Positions 25,859-34,462 of a stretch of DNA of 64,000 nucleotides are shown here, piece by piece. Numbering within the stretch: the first letter of the stretch is position 1; each line of letters begins with the position of its first letter. A model generated the notes under the pieces. The model was given only the letters and a program-made list of their open reading frames with translations. It did no database searches and was not told the DNA's origin. Position numbers and translations under genes: made by a program. The stretch is from Myxococcus xanthus (GTDB lineage: Bacteria; Myxococcota; Myxococcia; Myxococcales; Myxococcaceae): assembly GCF_006402735.1 (NCBI RefSeq), contig NZ_CP017174.1, positions 5,870,001 through 5,934,000 of the forward strand, in the 5' to 3' direction.

Positions 25859-28225
25859 CTACTCCGCCTTGAGGCCTTCCACCGGCTCCACACTGCTGGC
25901 CTTGAGGGCCGGGTAGATGGAGGCGAGGTAGGTGACGAGCACCGCGATGACGACGGCCAGCACGGTCTGCACCGGCTCGACGCGCACCGGCACCGCCGGG
26001 ATGTAATAGACGTCCGGGTCCAGCTTGATGCCGACCTTCTCGATGAAGGCGCACCAGGACAGGCCGGAAATCAGTCCGAGGAAGCCGCCCGCGACGCCAA
26101 TCTGCAGACCCTCCGCGAGGAATATCTTCACGATGCCGCCATCGGGGACGCCCAGTGCCTTGAGGACGGAAATCTCCTTCCGCTTCTCCAGCACCAGCAT
26201 GATGACGGTGGCGACGATGAGACCCGCGGCCACGATGATGATGATGGAGAGGATGATGCCCATCACCAGCTTCTCCAGGCGCAGCGCGGAGAAGAGGTTC
26301 TTGTTCATCTCTCCCCAGTCGCGAGCCCGGTAGGGATAGCCGCCCAGCACCTTCACCACCTGCGCGGCGATGCGCCGCGCATCATCGATGTCCGCCACCT
26401 TCAGTTCGATGCCCGTGGCCCCCTTCACGCCGAAGAAGTCCTGGGCCTCATTAAGGAGGATGTAGACGAACTTGGAGTCGTACTCGTACATGCCCGAGTA
26501 GAAGATGGCCGCCACGCGGAAGGCGCGGCTCTTCGGAATCGGGCCGGAGGGGCTCAGCTCGGTGCCCAGCGGGGAGACGACGTTCACCCGGTCTCCCACC
26601 ACCACGCGCAGCGACGCCGCCAGCTCACGGCCAATGACGATGCCCGGCAGCACCGGCGCCTTCTTGGGCGTCCCGGAGCGGCGGATGATGTCGTCCTCCT
26701 CTACCCCGCTCTCCTCCGCGGGCTCCTCGTCCGGCAGGCCGCGGTGGACGATCTTCTCCGGCGTGTAGAGGATGTCGAGCGAGCCGCCACCGAGGATGTT
26801 CTTGGGCAGGTCCGTCACCTCGCCCACCGTGCCCGGGTCGATGCCCTTGATGATGACACCGTCCACGTTGCCCTCGGACGCAATCATCACCTGGTTGATG
26901 ATGAAGGGCGTCTGTCCCACGACGCCGGGCACCTTGCGGACGGACTCCATGACCTTGGCGTACTCGGGCAGGTCGCCCGCGTACTTCGACACCACGGCGT
27001 GCGCGTTGGTGCCCAGGATCTTCTGCTGCAGGTCGGCCTCGAAGCCGCTCATCACCGACAGCACGATGATGAGCGCCATCACGCCCACGCCCACGCCGCC
27101 CACGGACAGGGCGGTCATCATCATGGTGGGCGACTGCTCCCGCAGCTTGAGGCGGTTGAGGTCGGAGGCGGCCGCCAACGGGTCCTTCAGGCCCAGTTCG
27201 CGGATGCGGGTGCGCTCCACGGCCGCTTCCGCCGAGCGGATGATGAAGTAGATGAGCAGCGGGGGGATGATGCCGAGCATCAGCACCGCCAGCGTCCCCA
27301 GCAGCAGCGACGGCCGGAACACCGCCACGTGCCGGCGCGCGACGAAGAGCTCGAACCCCAGCTTCAGGTCCACCCGGCCGCTGCCGGCGGCGATGAAGCC
27401 GGTGTTGATGCCCAGCACCAGCGCCAGCACCAGGAAGGTAAAGACGAGCCAGTACCCCAGCTCCGGGCGGCCAATCAGCCCCGCGACGTACGTCACCTCG
27501 CGCAGCCGGTAGCCCAGTGAGAGCTGCAGCCCGGGCAGCCGCTCCATCAACGTGAGGATGATGGGGATGGGCAGGCCCAGGTACAGCACGCCGATGGTGG
27601 CCTCGGGCAGCGACAGCCGCTGCGCGCGCGACGCGCCGATGAAGCCGGAGATGAAGGCCACCATGCCGCCCGCGAGCAACGCGATGGCGAAGGCCCCGGT
27701 GGGCGGCAGCGACAGGCCGCCGGCGCCCTTCCCCGCCGCGCCCAGCTCCGTGGCGGACACGCCGCTGGACAGCACCGTCTGCAGGAGGACGAGGACCACC
27801 TCCGCCAGCAGCATGCCGCCGCCGTAGGCGCCCAGGGTGCTCCAGTAGAAGTCCCGGTAGCGCGCTAGGCGCGGGTACAGCGTGGCGCCCGCGGCCGGGC
27901 TGGGCCCTTCGGTGGGCTCCGGCGCGCGGCGGATGCCGGCGGCGATGAGCCCCCACCCCGCGAGCCAGACGACGGAGCCCGCGACAAGGAGGCCCGTGTT
28001 GGGCACCGGCGCGACGGGCTGCTCGGACACCAGCAGCAGCGCGTTGAGGGCCTGGACCAGCCCGCCCCACCCCAGCAGGGACAGCCCCAGGGAGGAGCTG
28101 GTCTCAAGCCAGGCTTGAGAGGACGTGAGCGCCACCCCGAGCAGGCTGAAGCCCACCAGGGCGACCAGCGCCCCAATCCAGATGAAGGTCCAGCGATGGA
28201 CGGTCTGCCGTTCGGCGGAGTGCAC
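25859..28225 (-). CDS. LolC/LolE-type permease with large N-terminal membrane extension
   Basis: A 788-residue membrane protein; standard LolC/E are about 400-415 residues. The C-terminal half is a typical MacB/LolCE core: [20 protein letters not shown] with [16 protein letters not shown] (about 368-400), a periplasmic domain, and three final helices including [20 protein letters not shown]. Residues 1-290 add about seven hydrophobic helices (about 14-33, 46-66, 76-98, 126-152, 174-197, 207-230, 257-280). The usual N-terminal signature appears at [10 protein letters not shown] (291-300), then another helix (306-330) precedes the core. GTG start with AGGAGG 4 bp upstream. No second permease gene is adjacent, so a homodimer like LolF is likely. 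Confidence 0.88.
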   Translation of the reverse strand: MHSAERQTVHRWTFIWIGALVALVGFSLLGVALTSSQAWLETSSSLGLSLLGWGGLVQALNALLLVSEQPVAPVPNTGLLVAGSVVWLAGWGLIAAGIRRAPEPTEGPSPAAGATLYPRLARYRDFYWSTLGAYGGGMLLAEVVLVLLQTVLSSGVSATELGAAGKGAGGLSLPPTGAFAIALLAGGMVAFISGFIGASRAQRLSLPEATIGVLYLGLPIPIILTLMERLPGLQLSLGYRLREVTYVAGLIGRPELGYWLVFTFLVLALVLGINTGFIAAGSGRVDLKLGFELFVARRHVAVFRPSLLLGTLAVLMLGIIPPLLIYFIIRSAEAAVERTRIRELGLKDPLAAASDLNRLKLREQSPTMMMTALSVGGVGVGVMALIIVLSVMSGFEADLQQKILGTNAHAVVSKYAGDLPEYAKVMESVRKVPGVVGQTPFIINQVMIASEGNVDGVIIKGIDPGTVGEVTDLPKNILGGGSLDILYTPEKIVHRGLPDEEPAEESGVEEDDIIRRSGTPKKAPVLPGIVIGRELAASLRVVVGDRVNVVSPLGTELSPSGPIPKSRAFRVAAIFYSGMYEYDSKFVYILLNEAQDFFGVKGATGIELKVADIDDARRIAAQVVKVLGGYPYRARDWGEMNKNLFSALRLEKLVMGIILSIIIIVAAGLIVATVIMLVLEKRKEISVLKALGVPDGGIVKIFLAEGLQIGVAGGFLGLISGLSWCAFIEKVGIKLDPDVYYIPAVPVRVEPVQTVLAVVIAVLVTYLASIYPALKASSVEPVEGLKAE

Positions 28226-28237
28226 GCGGCCTCCTGG

Positions 28238-29791
28238 CTACTTCGCCAGTGGCTTGAGGAGGGGAAACAGGATGACGTCCCGGATGCTCTGCGAATCCGT
28301 GAACAGCATGGCGAGCCGATCAATCCCGATGCCTTCACCGGCAGTGGGCGGCATGCCGTGCTCGAGGGCCCGGATGTAGTCCTCGTCGTAGTCCATGGTC
28401 TCCTGCTGGCCCCGCTGCTTCGCGTCCAGCTGGGCCTGGAAGCGGCCCTTCTGGTCCAGCGGGTCGTTCAGCTCGGAGAAGGCGTTCGCGATTTCGCGGC
28501 CCGCCACGTACAGCTCGAAGCGGTCCGTCACGTCCGGGTTCTGGTCATTGCGACGGGCCAGCGGCGAGACGGCGGTGGGGAAATGGGTGATGAAGGTGGG
28601 ATGGATGAGCGTGTGCTCGACGTGGTGCTCGAAGAGCGCGCCCACCAGCTCACCGTGGTTCATGGTGTCGATGGCCCGGCGCTCGGCCTCCGAGTGGCTC
28701 GTCTTGAGCAGCTCGTGGCGCAGCCGGTCCGCGTCCGCCATGTCCTTGTCGGACAGGCCGCTCACCACCTCGCGGATGGCCTCCGTCATGGAGATGCGCT
28801 TCCAGCCCTTGCCGAAGTCGAGCACGTGGTCGCCGTACTTCACCTTCGTGTCGCCGGTGACGGCCTTGGCGGCCTCCGAAATCATCTCCTCGGAGAGGTC
28901 CATCAGGTCCTCGTACGTGGCGTACGCCTGATAGAACTCCAGCATCGTGAACTCGGGGTTGTGCCGGGTGCTGATGCCTTCGTTGCGGAAGTTGCGGTTG
29001 ACCTCGTAGACGCGATCCAGGCCGCCCACCACCAGGCGCTTGAGATACAGCTCCGGGGCGATGCGCATGTACAGGTCGATGTCGAGCGCGTTGTGGTGCG
29101 TGGTGAAGGGCCGCGCCGCCGCGCCGGACACGAGCGGGTGCATCATCGGCGTTTCGACTTCGACGAAGTCACGCGTGTCGAGGAAGTCGCGGATGAAACG
29201 GATAAGCTTGTTGCGCCGCAGGAAGGTCTGCTTCACGTCCGGGTTGGACACGAGGTCCAGGTACCGCTGACGGTAGCGAATCTCCACATCCGTCAGGCCG
29301 TGCCACTTCTCCGGCAGGGGCCGCAGGGACTTGGTGAGCGGAGTGAACTTCGTGGCGGACAGCGTCAGCTCGCCCGTCTTCGAACGGAACACCGGGCCGG
29401 TGGCGGCCAGGAAGTCGCCCAAGTCACAGAGCTTGAAGGTCTCATAGGAGTCCCCCAAGGCGTCCTTCTTCATGTGGACCTGGATTTCGCCCGAGCGGTC
29501 GCGCAGCTTGATGAAGGCGGCCTTGCCGAAGGAGCGCATGGCCACGACGCGACCGGCGACGTCATAGGGCGGAGGCGCGGCCTGCTCGATTTCCTCGGCG
29601 GACTGAGCGGCGTGCTTCTCGTGGATTTCGGCGGCCTGGTGCTGGGGACGGTAGCCGTTGCCGTACGGATTGAAGCCGGCCTCGCGCCACTTGGCGGCCT
29701 TCTCCAGCCGCTGGTCGTAGATTTCCTGTTCCTTCGTCCCGAGGTCGCCCTCGCCCGCACTCTTCTCGCTCTTGTTTTCGGTCTCGGCCAT
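28238..29791 (-). CDS. lysS: Lysyl-tRNA synthetase, class II
   Basis: Charges tRNA-Lys. The 517-residue protein has the N-terminal OB-fold ([20 protein letters not shown]) and class II catalytic domain: motif 1 region around [15 protein letters not shown], motif 2 [20 protein letters not shown] and motif 3 [14 protein letters not shown]. The ATG at 29791 ([10 protein letters not shown]) was preferred to the upstream codon at 29806. It precedes the lol genes by 12 bp, so translation and lipoprotein sorting genes share a transcript. A weak TTGCTT-17-TACGGT pair lies in the 74-bp gap upstream. Confidence 0.95.
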   Translation of the reverse strand: MAETENKSEKSAGEGDLGTKEQEIYDQRLEKAAKWREAGFNPYGNGYRPQHQAAEIHEKHAAQSAEEIEQAAPPPYDVAGRVVAMRSFGKAAFIKLRDRSGEIQVHMKKDALGDSYETFKLCDLGDFLAATGPVFRSKTGELTLSATKFTPLTKSLRPLPEKWHGLTDVEIRYRQRYLDLVSNPDVKQTFLRRNKLIRFIRDFLDTRDFVEVETPMMHPLVSGAAARPFTTHHNALDIDLYMRIAPELYLKRLVVGGLDRVYEVNRNFRNEGISTRHNPEFTMLEFYQAYATYEDLMDLSEEMISEAAKAVTGDTKVKYGDHVLDFGKGWKRISMTEAIREVVSGLSDKDMADADRLRHELLKTSHSEAERRAIDTMNHGELVGALFEHHVEHTLIHPTFITHFPTAVSPLARRNDQNPDVTDRFELYVAGREIANAFSELNDPLDQKGRFQAQLDAKQRGQQETMDYDEDYIRALEHGMPPTAGEGIGIDRLAMLFTDSQSIRDVILFPLLKPLAK

Positions 29792-29865
29792 GACGCGCTT
29801 TCCCAAAGGCGCGGCACCGTAGCCAAGCCTCCCCCGGGAAGCAACGCAACACAGCGGAAGGCCGC

Positions 29866-30249
29866 TCAGGGAGCGACCAGCACCAGGAAGGCGGCCACGG
29901 CGGCCGCCAGCAGCAGCGGGATGAGGACCTCCACCGGGAGGCGGTGGTTCATGTGCACCGTGTGCAGGCCCCGCAGACCGAAGCGGCGCTTGCGACGCAC
30001 ACGGTTCATCACCAGGGAGGCGAGCGCGGGCGGGGCCTTCTCACGCTCCACGTGCTGGAGCCGCTGCACCGTGCTGGAATAGCGCTGCCAACCCTGGCGG
30101 CAGTCGTCGCAGCCGTCCAGGTGGGTGCGAACCTCCTCCGCCTTGGGGGCGGGAAGCTCGTCGTCGGCGAGCGCGAGGAACAGGGCCCTCGCCTCGCGAT
30201 GGTTCATCCGCGGTTCCACGTCCCGCAGTCTGCGATGAATGCCGTTCAT
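29866..30249 (-). CDS. Anti-sigma factor with zinc-finger (ZAS) domain and one membrane helix
   Basis: A 127-residue protein with the zinc-binding anti-sigma motif HLDGCDDC (Hx3CxxC) preceded by a helix starting MNHREARALFLALADDEL. The C-terminus has one hydrophobic segment (VLIPLLLAAAVAAFLVLVA), which would tether it to the inner membrane. Its ATG overlaps the sigma gene stop (ATGA), the usual arrangement of an ECF sigma and its cognate inhibitor. Met at MNHREA is an alternative start. The inducing signal is not evident. Confidence 0.85.
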   Translation of the reverse strand: MNGIHRRLRDVEPRMNHREARALFLALADDELPAPKAEEVRTHLDGCDDCRQGWQRYSSTVQRLQHVEREKAPPALASLVMNRVRRKRRFGLRGLHTVHMNHRLPVEVLIPLLLAAAVAAFLVLVAP

Positions 30250-30875
30250 GGCTCAAGCCGCCCCAGGAGTTCCGCCAGCTTTTCCCGGGCCCGGTGGAGC
30301 CGGCTCTTCACCGTGCCCTCCGGTAGCTCGGTGATGTCGATGATTTCGTCGTAGCTGAGGCCTTCGATGTCGCGCAGCGCCACCAGCATGCGCGCGTCCG
30401 GCTCCAGCTGGGAGATGGCCCACTGCACCCGGGCGCGCTCGCGCGCGGACTCCAGGGCGGCATCCGGGCCGGGCGCGGTGCCCCCGCCCTCGGAGAGCAG
30501 GGCCGCGGCCTCGTCGAACACTTCGGAGCGGCCCCGGCCCCGGCGCTTCAGGTACTTGAGCCGGTTGATGCAGTGGTTGCGGGTGATGCGGAACAGCCAG
30601 GTGGACAGCTTCGAGTCCTCGCGGAAGCGGCGGACGTTCTGGTGCACGCTGACGAAGATTTCCTGCACCAGGTCGTGGGCTTCCTCACGGTCTCCCACCA
30701 TGCGGACGCAGAAGTCGTAGAGCCGGTCCTGGTGGGTGCGCACCAATAGCTCGAAGGCGTCCGGCTCCCCGCGGCGCAGCCGGGCCAAGAGCGCCGCGTC
30801 CTGACGGCGCGACTCGGACGCGTCCGCGGCGGCGGCCTCTTCCTGTCCGATTTCGAGCACGCCGCCCGATGACAC
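30246..30875 (-). CDS. ECF (sigma70 family, group 4) RNA polymerase sigma factor
   Basis: A 209-residue sigma factor. Region 2 is clear (AFELLVRTHQDRLYDFCVRM, VQEIFVSVHQNVRRFREDSK, LSTWLFRITRNHCINRL) and region 4 has the helix-turn-helix GLSYDEIIDITELPEGTVKS followed by RLHRAREKLAELL. The GTG at 30875 has GGAGG 7 bp upstream. The overlap with the anti-sigma gene implies that it is held inactive until a membrane or envelope cue. Location beside the envelope operon makes an envelope-stress role attractive, but that is inference. Confidence 0.92.
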   Translation of the reverse strand: MSSGGVLEIGQEEAAAADASESRRQDAALLARLRRGEPDAFELLVRTHQDRLYDFCVRMVGDREEAHDLVQEIFVSVHQNVRRFREDSKLSTWLFRITRNHCINRLKYLKRRGRGRSEVFDEAAALLSEGGGTAPGPDAALESARERARVQWAISQLEPDARMLVALRDIEGLSYDEIIDITELPEGTVKSRLHRAREKLAELLGRLEP

Positions 30876-30943
30876 CCGTGTCCTCCCGCGACAGCCCCTC
30901 CGCAGGAGGTGCCGCCGTCCCTCAGCCTACCCTGTCCCCTGCC

Positions 30944-30971
30944 CCGCGGCCCTCCGACAGCAGGGCCGCGG
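30944..30971. repeat. 10-bp perfect inverted repeat downstream of prfB
   Basis: CCGCGGCCCT and its exact complement flank an 8-nt spacer. The element lies 44 bp past the prfB stop and 69 bp before the ECF sigma start. It would form a very stable hairpin in either transcript. It lacks a T-run on the prfB side, so it may be a factor-assisted terminator, a processing site or an operator for the sigma gene. Confidence 0.45.
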
Positions 30972-31014
30972 AAAAGGTTCCGGGCGAAGGCGAGGAAACG
31001 GTGAGGCGCGGCGC

Positions 31015-32137
31015 CTAGTCCGCGCCCGCGCTGCGGTTGGGGTTCTTCACGCCCAGGAGCTGGGCAGTGACGAACTCCTCCAGGTCCCCATCCAGCACGG
31101 CGTCCACGTTGCCCGTCTCGATGCCGGTGCGCAGGTCCTTGACCATGCGGTACGGCGCCAGCACGTAGGAGCGGATCTGCGAGCCGAAGGAGATGTCCTT
31201 CTTCTGCGCCTCGGCGGCGTCACGCGCGGCCTCGCGCTTCTTCATCTCCAGTTCGTACAGGCGGCCCCGCAGAATCTTGAAGGCCATGTCCTTGTTGGCC
31301 GACTGGGAGCGCTCCGTCTGGCAGGTGATGATGATGCCGGTGGGCAGGTGGCGCAGCTGCGCGGTGGACGACGTCTTGTTCACCTTCTGGCCGCCCGCGC
31401 CGCCGCCGCGGATGAACTTCAGATCGATGTCCTTCTCCGGGATGTCGATCTGGATGGTGTCATCCACCTCCGGATAGACGTCCACGGACGCGAAGGCCGT
31501 CTGCCGGCGCGCGTTGGCGTCGAAGGGCGAAATCCGCACCAGCCGGTGCACGCCGACTTCCGCCTTCAGGTAGCCGTAGGCGAAGTCACCTTCGATGCGC
31601 AGGGAGACGTTCTTGAAGCCCGCCTCTTCCCCCGGCACCTCGTCGTTGATTTCGACCTTCCAGCCCTTGTTCTCGCCGTAGCGGGTGTACATGCGCAGGA
31701 GCATGGCCGCCCAGTCCATGGAGTCCGTGCCACCGGCGCCGGCGTTGATGTCCATGAAGCAGCTGCTGCGGTCCTGCTCGCCGGACAGCATGCGCGCCAA
31801 CTCCAGCTTGGCGACGTCGCCCTCCAGCCCCGTGAGGGAGCCTTCCGCCTCCTGGGTGGTGGCTTCGTCGTTGGCCTCGGCGGCCAGCTCGAAGAGCACC
31901 TGCGCGTCATCCAGGCCGCGCATCACCTTGTCGTAGGCGCCGACGCTGGCCTCCAGCGTGGCCTTCTCCTTCAGGAGCGCCTGCGCCTTGGTGTTGTCGT
32001 CCCAGAAGGTGGGCAGCGTGGACTCGCGTTCAATCAGCGCGATACGGGACCGCTTGCGGTCGAGGTCAAAGATGCCCCCGGAGCGCCAACACACGCTCCC
32101 TGAGGCCGTTGATCTTCTCCATCGAATCGTTCGCCAT
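31015..32137 (-). CDS. prfB: Peptide chain release factor 2 (programmed +1 frameshift)
   Basis: Recognises UGA and UAA stop codons. The first 23 codons (ATG at 32137; MANDSMEKINGLRERVLALR) end at an in-frame TGA at 32068-32066; a +1 shift on CTT TGA C continues into the main frame (DLDRKRSRIALIERES). The rest contains the catalytic GGGAGGQKVNK motif and the family signature VHRLVRISPFDANARRQT. The domain order and total length are normal for RF2. The frameshift makes RF2 control its own level. It lies 18 bp after the DUF4105 gene. Confidence 0.95.
32066..32079 (-). promoter_or_regulatory. prfB autoregulatory frameshift site
   Basis: On the minus strand the sequence GGGGGCATCTTTGAC matches the classical RF2 recoding site: a Shine-Dalgarno-like G-run (32079-32075) 3 nt before the slippery CTT, then the UGA stop (32068-32066) followed by C. 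Low RF2 lets the ribosome pause and slip +1. This is known from E. coli and many other bacteria; here it is read directly from sequence. Confidence 0.92.
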
Positions 32138-32155
32138 GGCTTCTTTCCGTGTCCT

Positions 32156-33478
32156 TTAGGGAGTCTTCAGCGATGCGACGGCATCCCGCCGTCCGGCTGA
32201 CGCGCGGTCCGCCCCGGGAAGGCGCGCCAGCACCCGGTCCAAACCAAATGCGCCCGCCATGCCCAGGGAGATGGGCAGGATGAGTGCGATGAGCCGCCAG
32301 TTGTCCTGGTCGAAGGGCGGCAACACCTTGAGCACCACGCCCAGCACGCCCAGGGCGGCCAGCAGCGTCCACACCTTGAACAGGCGCGCGCGGGCCTTCT
32401 GGCTGCCCCACGTCAGGGCCACGCCGAAGGGCAGCGCCAGCAGCGTCAGCGGGTTGGCCAGGAAGAGGTTCTCGTTGCGGTAGGTCACCGTGTGGTCTGT
32501 CACCAGCCCCATGATGAACAGCGCGGTGCCCGGCAACCCGAGCGCCAGCCCCACCACGGCGTTCTCCAGCCCGAGCAGCAGGCGGGCCACGCGGCTGCCC
32601 CGCTGGCGCTCCCACACCGCAAGCCCGACCGCCAGGCTGCCCAGGGCCAGGCCCAGCGCGAGAATCCACGGGCCCCACGGGGGAGGCTCCGCCGGCGGAC
32701 GCTGACGCTTGGAGGATTCGTAGTGGTTCCAGCTCTTCGCCGCGAGCGACGCCAGCTGCCCGTCCGCGCCCTTCACCTGGAGCGCCGCGACCTGGGCCTC
32801 CAGTTCGTCCGGGAGGAAGGCCTCCTCCCACTTCGTGATGGGACGGTCAATCTCGTCGTTCATCATGAAGTCGAGCAGCACGCTCATGGGCGCGTTCACC
32901 GCGGTGTAGCGCCGGGTGTGCTCGCGCAGCGTCATCCGCCCCGGTGCCCGGTCCGCCTCACGGAGCTGGCCGCCCGTGGCCACGTCAATCATGTCCCGCA
33001 GCCGCGTGACGCAGTTGTCGTTGTAGTGGTGGTACAGATACTCGCGGTTCTCCGGGAGCACGTTGTCCGCCAGCCGCTTCGCCACGACGACGCGCTGCTC
33101 GGGCGTGAGGTTGAGTTCCTGCACGCGGACGTCGCGGTCCTCGGCCTGGTAGTAGCGGAAGGTGCCGCCCACCGACGACTGGCCCACCCAGAACTCCAGC
33201 CGGCCCATGGCGAAGCGCGCGAGCATGGCCTCGTCGAAGGAGAACATGCCGTAGTTGTAGAGGCGCGACATCTGCCGCCGCCGGTCCTCCACCACCAGCG
33301 AGCCGTGGCCCCACCAGGACGGCACGTCATCCCCGGGACTGAACGTCACCAGGAGGATGGCCAGGTCCTCGCCCTGGCTTTCGCCCGTGCCCCACGGCGG
33401 CATGGAGGCCGCGCGCGCGGGCGCCGCCAGGAGCAGCAGGCCGAGCAGGCAAGAGGCAATGAGTGATGGGCGGAGCAT
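32156..33478 (-). CDS. DUF4105 (Lnb N-terminal periplasmic domain) membrane protein
   Basis: A 440-residue protein with signal peptide (LIASCLLGLLLLAAPARAAS), a periplasmic DUF4105 domain to about residue 270, and a C-terminal part with about five membrane helices. The domain keeps the candidate papain-like residues: His in VPSWWGHGSLVVED and Cys in HYNDNCVTRLRDMID, suggesting an amidase or peptidase-type activity. Its substrate is unknown. The ATG at 33478 gives the shortest clean signal peptide. It is between the ybeY fusion and prfB on one strand. Confidence 0.82.
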   Translation of the reverse strand: MLRPSLIASCLLGLLLLAAPARAASMPPWGTGESQGEDLAILLVTFSPGDDVPSWWGHGSLVVEDRRRQMSRLYNYGMFSFDEAMLARFAMGRLEFWVGQSSVGGTFRYYQAEDRDVRVQELNLTPEQRVVVAKRLADNVLPENREYLYHHYNDNCVTRLRDMIDVATGGQLREADRAPGRMTLREHTRRYTAVNAPMSVLLDFMMNDEIDRPITKWEEAFLPDELEAQVAALQVKGADGQLASLAAKSWNHYESSKRQRPPAEPPPWGPWILALGLALGSLAVGLAVWERQRGSRVARLLLGLENAVVGLALGLPGTALFIMGLVTDHTVTYRNENLFLANPLTLLALPFGVALTWGSQKARARLFKVWTLLAALGVLGVVLKVLPPFDQDNWRLIALILPISLGMAGAFGLDRVLARLPGADRASAGRRDAVASLKTP

Positions 33479-33506
33479 GGCTTGGTCCAACACGCGGGAG
33501 GCCGCC

Positions 33507-33534
33507 TACCTATCACGCACGCCGCCCGGCTCAA
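33507..33534 (-). promoter_or_regulatory. Candidate sigma70 promoter for the DUF4105-prfB genes
   Basis: In the 99-bp gap upstream of the DUF4105 gene, the minus strand has TTGAGC (33534-33529), a 16-bp spacer and TAGGTA (33512-33507). The start codon is about 29 bp further on. The match is partial, so this is only a candidate. Confidence 0.3.
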
Positions 33535-33577
33535 CGGGATGGATACTGGATTGTCCAGCGGGGAGCCGGCGGAGGGC

Positions 33578-34462
33578 CTACATGAGGCTGCGGGCGCGGC
33601 GGGCCTTGGCATCCACCTGGAGCGAGTCCGCCACCATGCCCCGCTCGCCCAGGAGCTGTTCCTCCAGGGCCGCCATGCGCTTGGCGTCCCGGGGGCGCTC
33701 GTGGTCGTGCCCCAGCAGGTGGAGCAGGCCGTGCGCCAGGTAGCGCGCCATCTCCGCCTCCAGCGAGCGGCCGTACTCCTTGGCCTGCCGCTTCGCCGTG
33801 TCCAGGGAGATGACCACGTCCCCCAGCGGGCGCGGTCCGGGTGTGCCCTTGGGCAGGTCGCCCGCGGGGAAGCTCAGCACGTCCGTCGCCTTGTCCTTCT
33901 GGCGCCAGGTGCGGTTGAGCCTGCGGATGGCCCGGTCATCCACCAGGGACAGGGACAACTCCACGCCGGACAGCTCGAGCTGCACCAGGTAGTCCTTGGC
34001 CCAGGTGGTCAACAGGCGCGCGAAGTCCCGGCCCTGGCCGTGCGCCACCTGGATGGTGACGTGGTTCGCCTGCACGCGGGGCTTGGGCGCCTCCATGTGT
34101 GCCAGCTCCGGGCGGAACGCGGGGGCGCACACCGACCAGTAGTCACACGCGCCCTGGCCGTCGTTGCGGTACACCACGCGCTTGCCGCGCGGCACCAGGC
34201 CGACCTCGCCCGCGGGGATGCGCTCGCGGCGGCCCTCCACCACGATGGTCAGCTCGCCCGTGAGGACGATGACGACCTCGTCGAACTCGGGGCGCTGCGC
34301 GGGTTCGGACCATCCGGGGGGCGCCAGCATCCGCGCGACGGACGCGGAGTCCGTGCTGGTGGTGGCCGCGCCCACGAACTCCTCGATGCGCTTGCCGTCG
34401 TCACGGGGAATCAGCTTCCCCTTGCGCAATCTCACGCCATTGCCCCTTCGTGCCCCGCTCAT
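33578..34462 (-). CDS. ybeY: Cupin-YbeY fusion protein (rRNA maturation endoribonuclease)
   Basis: A 294-residue fusion. Residues about 15-115 are a cupin barrel (FDEVVIVLTGELTIVVEGR, ERIPAGEVGLVPRGKRVVY). Residues about 130-285 are a full YbeY: LVDDRAIRRLNRTWRQKDKA, TDVLSFPAGD and the metal motif HGLLHLLGHDH (Hx3Hx5H). YbeY is a metal-dependent RNase acting in 16S rRNA 3'-end maturation and ribosome quality control. The ATG overlaps the HD gene stop (ATGA). An internal Met123 could start a stand-alone YbeY, but the frame is continuous. Usual YbeY length is about 150. Confidence 0.88.
   Translation of the reverse strand: MSGARRGNGVRLRKGKLIPRDDGKRIEEFVGAATTSTDSASVARMLAPPGWSEPAQRPEFDEVVIVLTGELTIVVEGRRERIPAGEVGLVPRGKRVVYRNDGQGACDYWSVCAPAFRPELAHMEAPKPRVQANHVTIQVAHGQGRDFARLLTTWAKDYLVQLELSGVELSLSLVDDRAIRRLNRTWRQKDKATDVLSFPAGDLPKGTPGPRPLGDVVISLDTAKRQAKEYGRSLEAEMARYLAHGLLHLLGHDHERPRDAKRMAALEEQLLGERGMVADSLQVDAKARRARSLM

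Noticed and set aside
28115..30082. A 655-codon plus-strand frame opposite lysS and the anti-sigma gene
   Set aside because: Spans several real genes on the other strand and has no recognisable domain.
30944..30971. Intrinsic terminator for prfB
   Set aside because: The stem is perfect but the T-rich bases precede it on the prfB side, so I list it only as an inverted repeat.
31015..32094. prfB as a truncated gene starting inside the main frame
   Set aside because: The upstream 23 codons and classical frameshift site restore the full N-terminus.
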